NCBI RefSeq assembly: GCF_900108945.1
Contig: NZ_FNYE01000006.1
Span: 186,001 to 250,000, forward strand
From: Paraburkholderia diazotrophica
GTDB taxonomy: Bacteria > Pseudomonadota > Gammaproteobacteria > Burkholderiales > Burkholderiaceae
Direction of reading: 5' to 3'
Length of the DNA stretch: 64,000 nt
The translations under genes and the position numbers were made by a program. The notes beneath the pieces were generated by a model that did not search any database, was not told the DNA's origin, and was given only the letters and a program-made list of their open reading frames with translations. Below, in pieces: positions 45,106-53,165 of this stretch; position 1 is the stretch's first letter, and every line of letters begins with the position of its first letter.

Positions 45106-45179
45106 CTTGTGCTTGTGCGGCCAACCTGATGAGGCTAGACAGGGTACCAAAGGGGTACCAAACGCGTACGAGTCAACGC

Positions 45180-46415
45180 TCATGCCGTCTTTCGCGCATT
45201 CGCCTGCTTGCTTGTCCGCTTGTTGACCTGCTTGTTGACCTGATTTTGCAATGCGCTTGATTTTTTCAGTAGCGTTGTGAGTCTCGCCCGATCGACTTCC
45301 GCCGAAGCGGCTCCCCTCACGTTGCCGCCGTTTTTGCTCACGCGGCGGTTTGCAAGCCGGTCACGTTTTTCGCATTGCGCAAGCAGCGCCGCAAATGCAG
45401 CCTCGTCGACTTTCATATGACGCCTCGCGCGCGGCGGCGACAACTCTTGCAATTCACCTGCTTCGAAAGCAGCGATCACTTCGGGATGGATGTAACAACG
45501 CCTGCACACAGTGGGCGTATTGCGCAACAGCGCAGCCACCTCCTTCACTGTTGCGACGACATGACTGCGTGCCTCCGCTGCACTTTCGCAGACGAGGTGC
45601 CGCAGCGCGGTCATCGCGAAGACGCTGCCCGCCCATGTGCGATAGTCCTTCGCGGTGAAGTCCGCGTGACACGCATTGCGCAGATACTCGTTGATATCGG
45701 CGGATTCGACCGTGCGGCGCGTGCCGTCCTCGTCGATGTACTGGAAGAGATCGTGGCCCGGCAGTTCAGCGCATGCGCGCACGATGCGCTTGACGCGCGG
45801 ATTGTCGACGGTCACGTCGTGTTCGATGCCGCTCTTGCCCGCAAAACGAAAGCGCACTTCGTTCGAGCGGAACTTCACGTGCTTCTTGCGCAGCGTCGTG
45901 AGCCCATAGGACTGGTTTTCGCGCGCGTATTCGACGCTGCCGACGCGAATCAACGTCGTGTCGAGCAGATCCACGACGGCCGCGATGATCTTCTCGCGCG
46001 GCATGGCTTCGCGTGCAAGATCGCGCGCGACAGTTGCGCGTATCTTCGGCAGCGCGCGTGCGAAGGCGGCCATGCGTCCGAACTTGTCGGCGTCGCGTGT
46101 CTCGCGCCATTGCGCGTGATAACGGTACTGCTTGCGACCGCGCGCATCGCGCCCTGTGGCCTGAATATGGCCGCGCGCGTCCGGACAGATCCACACGTCG
46201 CACCACGCGGGCGGAATCGCAAGCGCGCGAATGCGCGCGAGCTGCGCTTCATTCGTGATGCGCTTGCCGTCCAGATCCAGATACGCGAACCCACCCCGCG
46301 TTTTCTTGCGCGAGATGCCGGGCCGGGTGTCGTCGGCGTGCCGCAGTCCAGCGGGCATCGGCGAAGGCAACGCGTCGGCAATGGCTTCGGCCGTGTGGCG
46401 GGTCATCGTTCTCAT
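45180..46415 (-). CDS. DNA topoisomerase IB (poxvirus-like)
   Basis: 411 residues from ATG 46415. Family features: ISRKKTRGGFAYLDLDGKRITNEAQLARIRALAIPPAW at the start, RVGSVEYARENQSYGLTTLRKKHV in the catalytic domain, FTAKDYRTWAGSVFAMTALR and the active-site tyrosine in NTPTVCRRCYIHPEV (about residue 308). It relaxes supercoils through a 3'-phosphotyrosine link, without ATP. The C-terminal tail is basic and repetitive (NQVNKQVNKRTSKQ). Such chromosomal enzymes are common in Burkholderia, usually in stress or accessory regions, as here. Confidence 0.93.
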   Translation of the reverse strand: MRTMTRHTAEAIADALPSPMPAGLRHADDTRPGISRKKTRGGFAYLDLDGKRITNEAQLARIRALAIPPAWCDVWICPDARGHIQATGRDARGRKQYRYHAQWRETRDADKFGRMAAFARALPKIRATVARDLAREAMPREKIIAAVVDLLDTTLIRVGSVEYARENQSYGLTTLRKKHVKFRSNEVRFRFAGKSGIEHDVTVDNPRVKRIVRACAELPGHDLFQYIDEDGTRRTVESADINEYLRNACHADFTAKDYRTWAGSVFAMTALRHLVCESAAEARSHVVATVKEVAALLRNTPTVCRRCYIHPEVIAAFEAGELQELSPPRARRHMKVDEAAFAALLAQCEKRDRLANRRVSKNGGNVRGAASAEVDRARLTTLLKKSSALQNQVNKQVNKRTSKQANARKTA

Positions 46416-46618
46416 CGGGTTGTTGAATCCTGCTCGTTCAGCGATACGGCGTAGCCCGCGCAATAGCGGTGCCACGTACGTGCATGACGCGCAGTGTCGT
46501 TATTGCAACAACACATGGGCACCGAACTTGCTCGTCTGATCGATAAGCGCCCGGCCGCGTGTTCGCGTGCCGGCAGGACGAACAATGCAGCACTCGGATA
46601 GTGAGGGAGGACGAATAC

Positions 46619-47170
46619 ATGGCTAACGCACTCACGGGATGCAAGGTTGCGGTACTCGCGGTCGACGGCTTCGAGCAGGCCGAGCTGATCGAGCCGCGCC
46701 GTGCGCTCACGGAAGCGGGAGCGACAGTACACGTAATTTCTGCCAAAAGCGGGAAGATCCAGGGCTTCAGGCACGTGGACAAGGGTGACTCCGTCGATGT
46801 CGATACGACTTTCGACAAGGCCGCGCCGAACGACTATGACGCGGTGGTGCTGCCGGGCGGCGTCGTGAACAGCGACGCGATCCGTCTGCTGCCGCAGGCG
46901 CAGGCGTTCGTCAAAGCGGTGGATCAGGCAAAGAAGCCCGTCGCCGTGATTTGCCACGGCGCGTGGCTGCCCGTTTCCGCTGGTTTGATGAAAGGGCGCA
47001 CGGTCACGAGCTGGCCGAGCCTGCAAGACGATATTCGCAACGCGGGCGGCACGTGGGTCGACAAGGAAGTCGTCGAGGACGGCAACTTCATCACGAGCCG
47101 CAAGCCCGACGATATTCCCGCGTTCAACAGGACACTGATTGCGCAGCTGTCGAAGAAGAAGGCAGCGTGA
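46619..47170 (+). CDS. DJ-1/PfpI family glutamine amidotransferase-like protein
   Basis: 183 residues, GAGGGAGG before the ATG. CKVAVLAVDGFEQAELIEPRRAL opens the fold with the conserved glutamate, and the nucleophile elbow is VAVICHGAWLPVSAGLMKGR (C followed by H). Ends with typical VVEDGNFITSRKPDDIPAFNRTLIAQL. Members act as stress proteases, chaperones or aldehyde-removing enzymes. It stands 57 bp before the DUF4142 gene and is probably cotranscribed with it. Confidence 0.93.
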   Translation: MANALTGCKVAVLAVDGFEQAELIEPRRALTEAGATVHVISAKSGKIQGFRHVDKGDSVDVDTTFDKAAPNDYDAVVLPGGVVNSDAIRLLPQAQAFVKAVDQAKKPVAVICHGAWLPVSAGLMKGRTVTSWPSLQDDIRNAGGTWVDKEVVEDGNFITSRKPDDIPAFNRTLIAQLSKKKAA

Positions 47171-47226
47171 GTTTCAGCGCGACCATGCTGCAAGCGATCA
47201 GAGCAGGCGCTAAAGCGGAGAGACGC

Positions 47227-47754
47227 ATGATTCATCGCCCACTCGTTCGAGCCGTCGTACTGCCCGCGATCGTCGCGCTCGGCGCGGCGGCGTGCGTCGT
47301 CAGCGCGCAGACGAAGCTGTCGCCGGGCGATCAGCAGTTCGTGCAGGACGCTTCGCAAGCGGGCGCCACGGAGATCGCCGCGAGCAAGCTCGCACTGAAG
47401 AATTCGTCCGATGCGCAGGTGAAGACATTCGCGCAACAGATGATCGCCGATCACACGCGGCTCGCGCGCAGCCTCGATGTGGTTGCCGCGGGCAAGGGTC
47501 TCGGCAAGCCGCCGGGCGCCGATTCGGCGCTGATCGGCAAGCTGCAGGCGCTCAAGGGCGCGGACTTCGACAAGGCGTATATCGACGAAGTCGCGATGGG
47601 CGGTCATCAGAAAGCAGTCGAGCTGTTCCGGAAGGAAAGCGAAAGCGGCATGGATGCACAACTGAAGAGCGCGGCGACGCGCGCGCTCCCCGTTATCCGT
47701 CACCATCTCCAGATGGCGCAGCAACTCGCGGGTGCGCGAAAGGCATCGTCATGA
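47227..47754 (+). CDS. DUF4142 exported protein
   Basis: 175 residues. Signal peptide VRAVVLPAIVALGAAACVVSAQ; the mature DUF4142 domain has QQFVQDASQAGATEIAASKLALKNSSDAQVKTFAQQMIADHTR and DKAYIDEVAMGGHQKAVELFRKES, a ferritin-like helical bundle rich in conserved His/Asp/Glu. Cells carry it in periplasm; role unknown. The stop overlaps the next ATG (ATGA at 47751). Confidence 0.9.
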   Translation: MIHRPLVRAVVLPAIVALGAAACVVSAQTKLSPGDQQFVQDASQAGATEIAASKLALKNSSDAQVKTFAQQMIADHTRLARSLDVVAAGKGLGKPPGADSALIGKLQALKGADFDKAYIDEVAMGGHQKAVELFRKESESGMDAQLKSAATRALPVIRHHLQMAQQLAGARKASS

Positions 47755-48110
47755 ACGGGATGATCAAGGTGTTCATGCCGCGCGCGGCGTACGAGGACTC
47801 TCACATGCACATCACATTCACCGATGATGCTCCCGTATTCGATGGGTCGAGCCTGGCCGTGCGCTTTACGGCGTGCGTCGATGGCGAGCCTGTCGTGTGC
47901 GCGATCACGGCCGAGGCGCTCGAAGATCACTTCGGCGCGGACTCGCCGCTCGAAGGCGCGTTGATCGGCGCGTACGAAAGAGGGCGCGCGCGCATCCGCT
48001 CCGTCTGCGCCGAGGCGCTCGATGAGAACGCAGGCGAAAGTGTGATCCTGCACAGCGGCCTGTTCCGTGTCGAAGGCATGGAGCCGGGTCGCAGCGGCAA
48101 GGCGCGCTAG
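47751..48110 (+). CDS. DUF1488 family protein
   Basis: 119 residues. From about residue 19 it reads MHITFTDDAPVFDGSSLAVRFTACVDGEPVVCAITAEALEDHFGA, the DUF1488 pattern. The first 18 residues are extra compared with most members; a later ATG (residue 19) is possible, but the ATGA overlap with the gene before supports 47751. Soluble, function unknown. Confidence 0.8.
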   Translation: MNGMIKVFMPRAAYEDSHMHITFTDDAPVFDGSSLAVRFTACVDGEPVVCAITAEALEDHFGADSPLEGALIGAYERGRARIRSVCAEALDENAGESVILHSGLFRVEGMEPGRSGKAR

Positions 48111-48197
48111 TGATGCGGCTCATGCACGCGCGCGTGCCGCGTGGGCTGTATGCGTCGTTTGCACAGTTCGCGCGGCTGAACCCGAAGCAGCCAGCGA

Positions 48198-48482
48198 TCA
48201 GACCCAGCCGTCGTTCATCCGCGAATGACGTGTGCGTTCTATTTCACGGTCATAACCGTCGACGGGACGTCGATCCCGTCGCGTCTCGCATGCTGCGCGC
48301 AGCATTACGCCGCGCGCTTCGTCGCATCTCGGTACTTCGCGAGTGGGGCGCGGTTGCGCCGTTCGCGTCTGCATGGATGCGTTGGCTTTTGCGGATGACA
48401 GCGTATGGACGCGTACCTGCGCGACGACGGCTGACGTGACGATAGCGACGAGGAGCAGACGCTCCGCGCTCCTGATGTTCAT
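48198..48482 (-). CDS. Small exported protein of unknown function
   Basis: 94 residues with an N-terminal hydrophobic signal or anchor (RLLLVAIVTSAVVAQVRV) and a basic, disordered remainder. GGGAGAG lies nine bases before the ATG. Not recognised; the only sizeable frame in an otherwise empty stretch. Confidence 0.4.
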   Translation of the reverse strand: MNIRSAERLLLVAIVTSAVVAQVRVHTLSSAKANASMQTRTAQPRPTREVPRCDEARGVMLRAACETRRDRRPVDGYDREIERTRHSRMNDGWV

Positions 48483-48830
48483 GGTGAGGCTCTCCCTTGT
48501 CGAATGCAGGCCCTTTTATGTGATCTGAGATCGTGTAATCGCCTCGCGGTCACTGTCTGCGAAAGGCGTAAAAGTGGGCCAGCGATCAATGCTGCAATAT
48601 GCGTGCCTCTATTGCGAACCCTCGCGTGGTGTGGCTTTCAGCACAAAACGGGCAGTGCGCGGGGCATGAGGTCGGCATCATTTACTCGCCGCATTGGAAA
48701 AGACGCCAATCGAAACGCACAGATACGAACCGCGTCGCCGCCACGTCTCGCTACCGCTCGGGCATGCCGACTGCGTGCGTGAGCGTGTTTCATGCGTTAG
48801 CTGAAGCGTCACCTGAACGGGAGCGAAGTC
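48483..48830. other. Intergenic stretch, no gene supported
   Basis: About 350 bp upstream of the DUF2383 gene. Frames present are short and featureless. GAAGCG/GGGAGCG near 48820 serves the next gene. Confidence 0.5.
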
Positions 48831-49283
48831 ATGACGACCAATGTCATTGCCGTGCTGAACGACCTGATTGAAATGTCGAAGGACGGCGAACTCGGCTTCA
48901 TGAAAGCAGCGGAGGAAGCGCAACACGCGAGCGTGAACGACGCGCTGCTCGAAAGCGCCGCAAGCTGCTCGCGCGGCGCGCGCGAGTTGCAGGACCTCGT
49001 GCTGCAACTGGGCGGCAAGCCCGAAAGCGGCGGCAGCGTAGCGGGTGCGCTGCATCGCGGCTGGCTCGATGTGAAGTCGGCTGTCGGCAATCGCTCGGAC
49101 CACGCGATCCTCGCCGATTGCGAGAAAGGCGAAGACGTCGCGAAGAAGCGGTTTCACGATGCGCTCGAGAAGGATCTGCCCGCCGATGTGCGCGCCGTCG
49201 TCGAGCGGCTGTATCACGGCGTGCTGCAAAATCACGATCGCATTCGCGCGATGCGCGATCAGTACGCGGCAATGAAGACCTGA
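48831..49283 (+). CDS. DUF2383 (PA2169-like) four-helix protein
   Basis: 150 residues of helical sequence: VIAVLNDLIEMSKDGELGFMKAAEEAQ, LQDLVLQLGGKPESGGSVAGALHRGWLDVKSAV, DHAILADCEKGEDVAKKRFHDALEKDLP and VVERLYHGVLQNHDRIRAMRDQYAA. This is the PA2169/DUF2383 ferritin-like bundle, found in stress-type clusters. GGGAGCG lies before the ATG. It ends seven bases before a strong bidirectional terminator. Confidence 0.92.
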   Translation: MTTNVIAVLNDLIEMSKDGELGFMKAAEEAQHASVNDALLESAASCSRGARELQDLVLQLGGKPESGGSVAGALHRGWLDVKSAVGNRSDHAILADCEKGEDVAKKRFHDALEKDLPADVRAVVERLYHGVLQNHDRIRAMRDQYAAMKT

Positions 49284-49289
49284 GAAAAA

Positions 49290-49321
49290 ACATGGCCGCC
49301 CATGCACATGGGCGGCCATGT
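49290..49321. terminator. Strong bidirectional terminator
   Basis: Perfect 15-bp stem ACATGGCCGCCCATG / CATGGGCGGCCATGT, loop CA, flanked by AAAAAA on one side and TTT on the other. Between the convergent DUF2383 and BON genes. Confidence 0.9.
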
Positions 49322-49373
49322 TTCGCGAGCGTCGCGTTTCAGGTGACGATCATCCGGCGGCGCCCGGCGGCAC

Positions 49374-49712
49374 TCATTCGGCCGAGATCTTCAGATGGTT
49401 TTTCACGCCCTTCACGCCCGACACGTTCTGCACGACGTCCTGCGCGGCCGTCTTGTCCTCGGCGGACGGCACCGAGCCGCTGAGCCACACGATGCCCTGG
49501 CGGGTCTTCACGTGAATGTGCGTGGACTTCACGTTCTTCGCGCCGAGCAGTTCCGCCTTGACCTTGGTCGTCACCGTGCCGTCGTCGATGTGCTGGCCGA
49601 CGCTTTCGGACGTTGCCGGCGGCGCGGACGCCGCGGTCTGCGCAGTAGCGTTCAGTGCGAACGCAACGCATGCGATGCTGCCTGCGGCCTTGAGGAACGG
49701 GATGGTTTTCAT
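49374..49712 (-). CDS. BON-domain periplasmic protein (OsmY-like)
   Basis: 112 residues from ATG 49712, six bases after AAGGAG. Signal peptide MKTIPFLKAAGSIACVAFALNATAQ; one BON domain (DDGTVTTKVKAELLGAKNVKSTHIHVKTRQGIVWLSGSVPSAEDKTAAQDVVQNVSGVKGVKNHL). OsmY-like proteins help under osmotic stress, probably at the envelope. A single BON instead of the two of E. coli OsmY. Confidence 0.92.
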   Translation of the reverse strand: MKTIPFLKAAGSIACVAFALNATAQTAASAPPATSESVGQHIDDGTVTTKVKAELLGAKNVKSTHIHVKTRQGIVWLSGSVPSAEDKTAAQDVVQNVSGVKGVKNHLKISAE

Positions 49713-50125
49713 GGTTTCTCCTTCTCGGTTGATGATCAGGGATGCGGTCCTGTTGTCCGTGCGATCGATTGCGGCCGTCGCCGCCGATGACCAGACCAAA
49801 GACCACTGCCGCCGCGGGTTCCGTCTGGTCCGTCGCCGACACGGGAGCGCAAACGCTGTGCGTTGCTCGCGCGACGCACGCGGTGCGTCCCTGAGAGCCG
49901 CTCAGCAAGCGATGTGCCGCACTGCCGCATGCTTGCTGTCAAGCTGCCTTTCAAATTCGCGAGAAGGAAGCCGCAACGCTTGTGGCAAGCCGCCGGGCGC
50001 TTCGTCGGCAATGCGCGATGATTGGGCTCGAATTTCAGAGCATTTGTAAATTCGGCGCGCAAAGTGCTTATTGGATCGGCATTCGGAACGGACAAAGGCG
50101 AGTCAAAACAGAGAGTTGTGAAACT
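49713..50125. other. Divergent intergenic region, BON gene / rpoN
   Basis: About 410 bp without a supported gene. It carries the promoter of the BON gene; the sigma-54 promoter of the rpoN copy follows at 50126. Confidence 0.5.
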
Positions 50126-50140
50126 TGGTACGACAGTTGC
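50126..50140 (+). promoter_or_regulatory. Sigma-54 promoter upstream of rpoN
   Basis: TGGTACGACAGTTGC matches the -24/-12 consensus TGGCACR-N4-TTGC at all but one position, with GG and GC exactly 12 bases apart. The ATG of the sigma-54 gene follows 58 bases later. It suggests sigma-54-dependent control of this sigma-54 copy. Confidence 0.75.
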
Positions 50141-50198
50141 TTAACCGCTTCCAAACACTGCCGACTCGTAGACTCGAACATAGGAAAGGAAAGTCTGT

Positions 50199-51674
50199 AT
50201 GCCGCCTTCAATTGAACTACGCGCAAAGCAATCGTTTGCGCTCACGCCGCGTCTGCAGCAGTCCGTGCGTCTGCTTCAACTGTCGTCGCTGGAATTCCAG
50301 CAGGAACTGCGCAACGCACTCGATACGAATCCCTTCCTCGAATACGACCCGAACGTACCCGACGATCTCCAGGCGGATAAGTCGCCCGATGGCGCGACGG
50401 CCGACGGCGAAACGTTGCCTGCTGCCGAACGCGACACTGCGCTCGAAGCCTCGGCGGCGGAACCGGCTGCGGAGACGCCCGTTTCGTCTGACGACGGCGG
50501 CGGCGAGTTTGCGGGAGACGGATATGGCCGCGGACCGTCGCGCTACAACGGCGACTCGGAAGCGGCGGACCCGACGGAATGGGCGCGCGCACAGCCGACG
50601 CTGCACGAGCAGTTGCACGACGCGCTGCGTCTGTACCGGCTCGACGATCGCGATCGCGAAGTGGCGCGGCTCGTGATCGAAGCGCTCGACGACGACGGCT
50701 ATCTGCGCCAGGATCTCGCCGACCTGACGGACATCGTGGAGTTCGACCCGCCGCTCACGGAAGAAGAGCTGCTGGTCGCGTTGCGTCTCGTGCAGACGCT
50801 CGATCGTCCGGGGCTCGCGGCGCGCTCGCTGTCGGAGTGCCTGTCGCTGCAACTCGACGCGATGCCCGCGGATACGCCCGCTCGCGATGTCGCGAAGCGG
50901 GTCGTCGAGCATCATCTCGACCGGCTTGCGCGGCGCGAGCATGCGGAGTTGCAGAAGCAGATCGGCTGCGATGCGGAAGAACTGCGGATCGCCTGCGCAC
51001 TCGTGCGCAAGCTCGATCCAAAGCCGGGCAATTCGTATGGCCGCGCGGACGACAACTACATCGTCCCCGATGTGATCGTGCGCAACGTCCGCAACAAGTG
51101 GGTCGTGACCGTGAATCCCGCCGTGCTGCCGCGCGCGCGCATCCATCGGATGTACGCGGAACTGTTCGCGCAGTCGGCGGGCGCGAGCCGCTCGCCGCTC
51201 GCGCAGCAGTTGCAGGAAGCGCGCTGGCTGATACGCAATGCGCAGCAGCGCTTCGAGACGATTCAGCGCGTCGCCGAATGCATCGTCGCGCATCAGAGGC
51301 CGTTCTTCCAGTACGGCGAGATCGCGTTGAAGCCGCTGGTGCTGCGCGACGTCGCGGAAGAACTCGGCCTGCACGAATCGACGATCTCGCGCGCGACGGG
51401 CAACAAGTACATGGCGACGCCGCGCGGCATCTTCGAGTTCAAGCATTTCTTCCCGCGCGAACTCGGCACGGAGAGCGGAGGCACCTGCTCGGCGGCGGCC
51501 GTGCGCGCGCTGCTGAAGGAAATGATCGCTGCGGAAAATACGCGCGATCCGCTGTCGGACGTCGCGCTTGCGAAGATGCTCGCGGACCAGGGCGTGCTCG
51601 TCGCGCGACGCACGGTCGCGAAGTACCGTCATCTGATGAAGGTGCCGCCGGCGGAATTGCGTCGCCAGGTCTGA
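50199..51674 (+). CDS. rpoN: RNA polymerase sigma-54 factor (second, orphan copy)
   Basis: 491 residues. Region I (SIELRAKQSFALTPRLQQSVRLLQLSSLEFQQEL), an acidic variable region II (~55-130), the core-binding domain, the helix-turn-helix VLRDVAEELGLHESTISRATGNKYM and the RpoN box ARRTVAKYR (469-477) are all intact. AAGGAAAG precedes the ATG. The usual chromosomal partners (lptB before, hpf and ptsN after) are missing, so this is probably an additional rpoN paralogue. A near-consensus sigma-54 promoter lies upstream, and a strong terminator follows. Confidence 0.95.
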   Translation: MPPSIELRAKQSFALTPRLQQSVRLLQLSSLEFQQELRNALDTNPFLEYDPNVPDDLQADKSPDGATADGETLPAAERDTALEASAAEPAAETPVSSDDGGGEFAGDGYGRGPSRYNGDSEAADPTEWARAQPTLHEQLHDALRLYRLDDRDREVARLVIEALDDDGYLRQDLADLTDIVEFDPPLTEEELLVALRLVQTLDRPGLAARSLSECLSLQLDAMPADTPARDVAKRVVEHHLDRLARREHAELQKQIGCDAEELRIACALVRKLDPKPGNSYGRADDNYIVPDVIVRNVRNKWVVTVNPAVLPRARIHRMYAELFAQSAGASRSPLAQQLQEARWLIRNAQQRFETIQRVAECIVAHQRPFFQYGEIALKPLVLRDVAEELGLHESTISRATGNKYMATPRGIFEFKHFFPRELGTESGGTCSAAAVRALLKEMIAAENTRDPLSDVALAKMLADQGVLVARRTVAKYRHLMKVPPAELRRQV

Positions 51675-51693
51675 CGCCGTCTCGAGCCAGCAG

Positions 51694-51730
51694 AAAAACG
51701 GCCGCTCTTGCATGAAGAGCGGCCGTTTTT
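51694..51730. terminator. Strong bidirectional terminator after rpoN
   Basis: AAAAACGGCCGCTCTT pairs perfectly with AAGAGCGGCCGTTTTT, loop GCATG, with A and T tracts on the two sides. Between convergent rpoN and the TIGR03118-type gene. Confidence 0.93.
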
Positions 51731-51749
51731 TTATCCACGATGAAAAGCG

Positions 51750-52946
51750 CTACATGCCCGTTCCCGAACCTCCCGTCGAGCTCGTGCCTGTGCCCGATCC
51801 CGTGGTTGTGCCTGTGGTTGTGCCTGTGGTTGAGCCTGTAGTCGACGTCGGACTCAGATCGATTCTTCCGTAGACGCCATCCGCTTCGTCATTCGGTCCG
51901 GCTGCGAAGAACAGCGTAGTCGAAGGCTGGTTGCTGAGGTCATTGCCGAATGCGAGGCCCCATAAGCCGTCGTGGACGATCGGGCTGCCCGTCGCGCCAT
52001 TGAGCGAGCCCATCGATTGCCCCGTCGATGCGTTGAACGCGTGAATCAGTCCGTCGCCGAAGTTGCCGATCAGTATTGCGCCGCTCAGCGAGCCGAAATT
52101 GGCGGGCGCCTGCGCGATGCCCCACGGCGCGTTCAATGCGCCGCCCGTCGCGAAGTGCTGCTTGAGATTGCCTGCCGTGTCGTACACATCGACCATGCCG
52201 AGCCCCGCGCCTTTGACGTCGTCGTGTTTTGCGGGGTCTTGCATCGCGTAAGTGACGAACAGGTTCGTGCCGATCGCCTGAATGCCGAACGGTGCGAAGC
52301 CGGCGGGAATCGCCGGATCGTGGAAGCCGCCGGGCATCGCGACCTTCGCGAAGCTGGTGTCGAAGACGTCGATCTTGTTGTTGTGGAAGTCGGTGGCATA
52401 GAGGAAGTTGCCGCCGTTGTTCGCCGCGAGCGCGAGGCCTTTATACACGGCGCCGCCTGTGCCGTCGTCGTACATGGTGAACGCGTTGGTCGGTCCGACG
52501 GCGGGCGCCCACGCGGTGATGGTGCCGCCTTCGCCCGCGAAGATGAACGCGGCGATCCCTGATTTGCCGTTCTGCGTTACGTTGAAGCTCTGCGTGCCGT
52601 TGAACACGATGCCCGTCGGCGATGCCGTGCCGTTCTTGCCGTTGGGTATCGTGACCACCAGCGATTGCGGCACGCCGTTGCCGTCATAGAGTGTCGCGAC
52701 ATTGGTGCCGTTGTCCGCGACCCAGGCGAAGCCTTTCGGATTGAAGGCGACACCCCACGGGTTCTTCAGGTTCGGGTCGGTGTGCGATGCGGGCACAGCG
52801 CCATCCGAGACGAGTGACGTCGCGGTGAACGACGACTGCACAGGCGGGCTGGGATTGTTCGAGCTGGAACTTCCGCCGCATGACACGAGTGTCGCCAGAG
52901 TGGCTGCACACGCCGTAATGCCGAACACCTCGACTAGAGACTTCAT
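51750..52946 (-). CDS. TIGR03118 family exported lipoprotein (beta-propeller-like)
   Basis: 398 residues from ATG 52946 after AGGAG. Lipoprotein signal with lipobox LVSC, then the TIGR03118 domain: LVSDGAVPASHTDPNLKNPWGVAFNPKGFAWVADNGTNVATLYDG, FHNNKIDVFDTSF and HDGLWGLAFGNDL, a repeated NHL-like propeller pattern. The function is unknown. The last 40 residues are only Gly, Thr and Ser, built from 12-bp repeats (51802-51837). Confidence 0.88.
   Translation of the reverse strand: MKSLVEVFGITACAATLATLVSCGGSSSSNNPSPPVQSSFTATSLVSDGAVPASHTDPNLKNPWGVAFNPKGFAWVADNGTNVATLYDGNGVPQSLVVTIPNGKNGTASPTGIVFNGTQSFNVTQNGKSGIAAFIFAGEGGTITAWAPAVGPTNAFTMYDDGTGGAVYKGLALAANNGGNFLYATDFHNNKIDVFDTSFAKVAMPGGFHDPAIPAGFAPFGIQAIGTNLFVTYAMQDPAKHDDVKGAGLGMVDVYDTAGNLKQHFATGGALNAPWGIAQAPANFGSLSGAILIGNFGDGLIHAFNASTGQSMGSLNGATGSPIVHDGLWGLAFGNDLSNQPSTTLFFAAGPNDEADGVYGRIDLSPTSTTGSTTGTTTGTTTGSGTGTSSTGGSGTGM
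51802..51837. repeat. In-frame 12-bp tandem repeat in the TIGR03118 gene
   Basis: Three units of GTGGTTGTGCCT (third has one change). On the minus strand they give Gly-Thr-Thr-Thr repeats in the disordered tail. Confidence 0.85.
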
Positions 52947-53165
52947 GGCCGTACTCCTTTTCCTGTCTTGTCCACAGGACGTGACGGTCATTGAACGAGG
53001 GGCGAGCGATGTTTATTCCTGGTCTGCGCAGACTTATTTCGCGCGTGATTTCCAAGGCTGAAGAGGGTGAGTGGAAGGGGGCGTCCTGCAACGAACGGGA
53101 CGCGTGATTATTCCGTTCTTCTGATTAAAAGCGGAGAGCACAGCCGCGTGCCGTTTGCGCCTGAC

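Noticed and set aside
45135..45160. Direct repeat GGGTACCAAA twice before the topoisomerase end
   Set aside because: Only ten bases, twice; no link to any nearby gene start.
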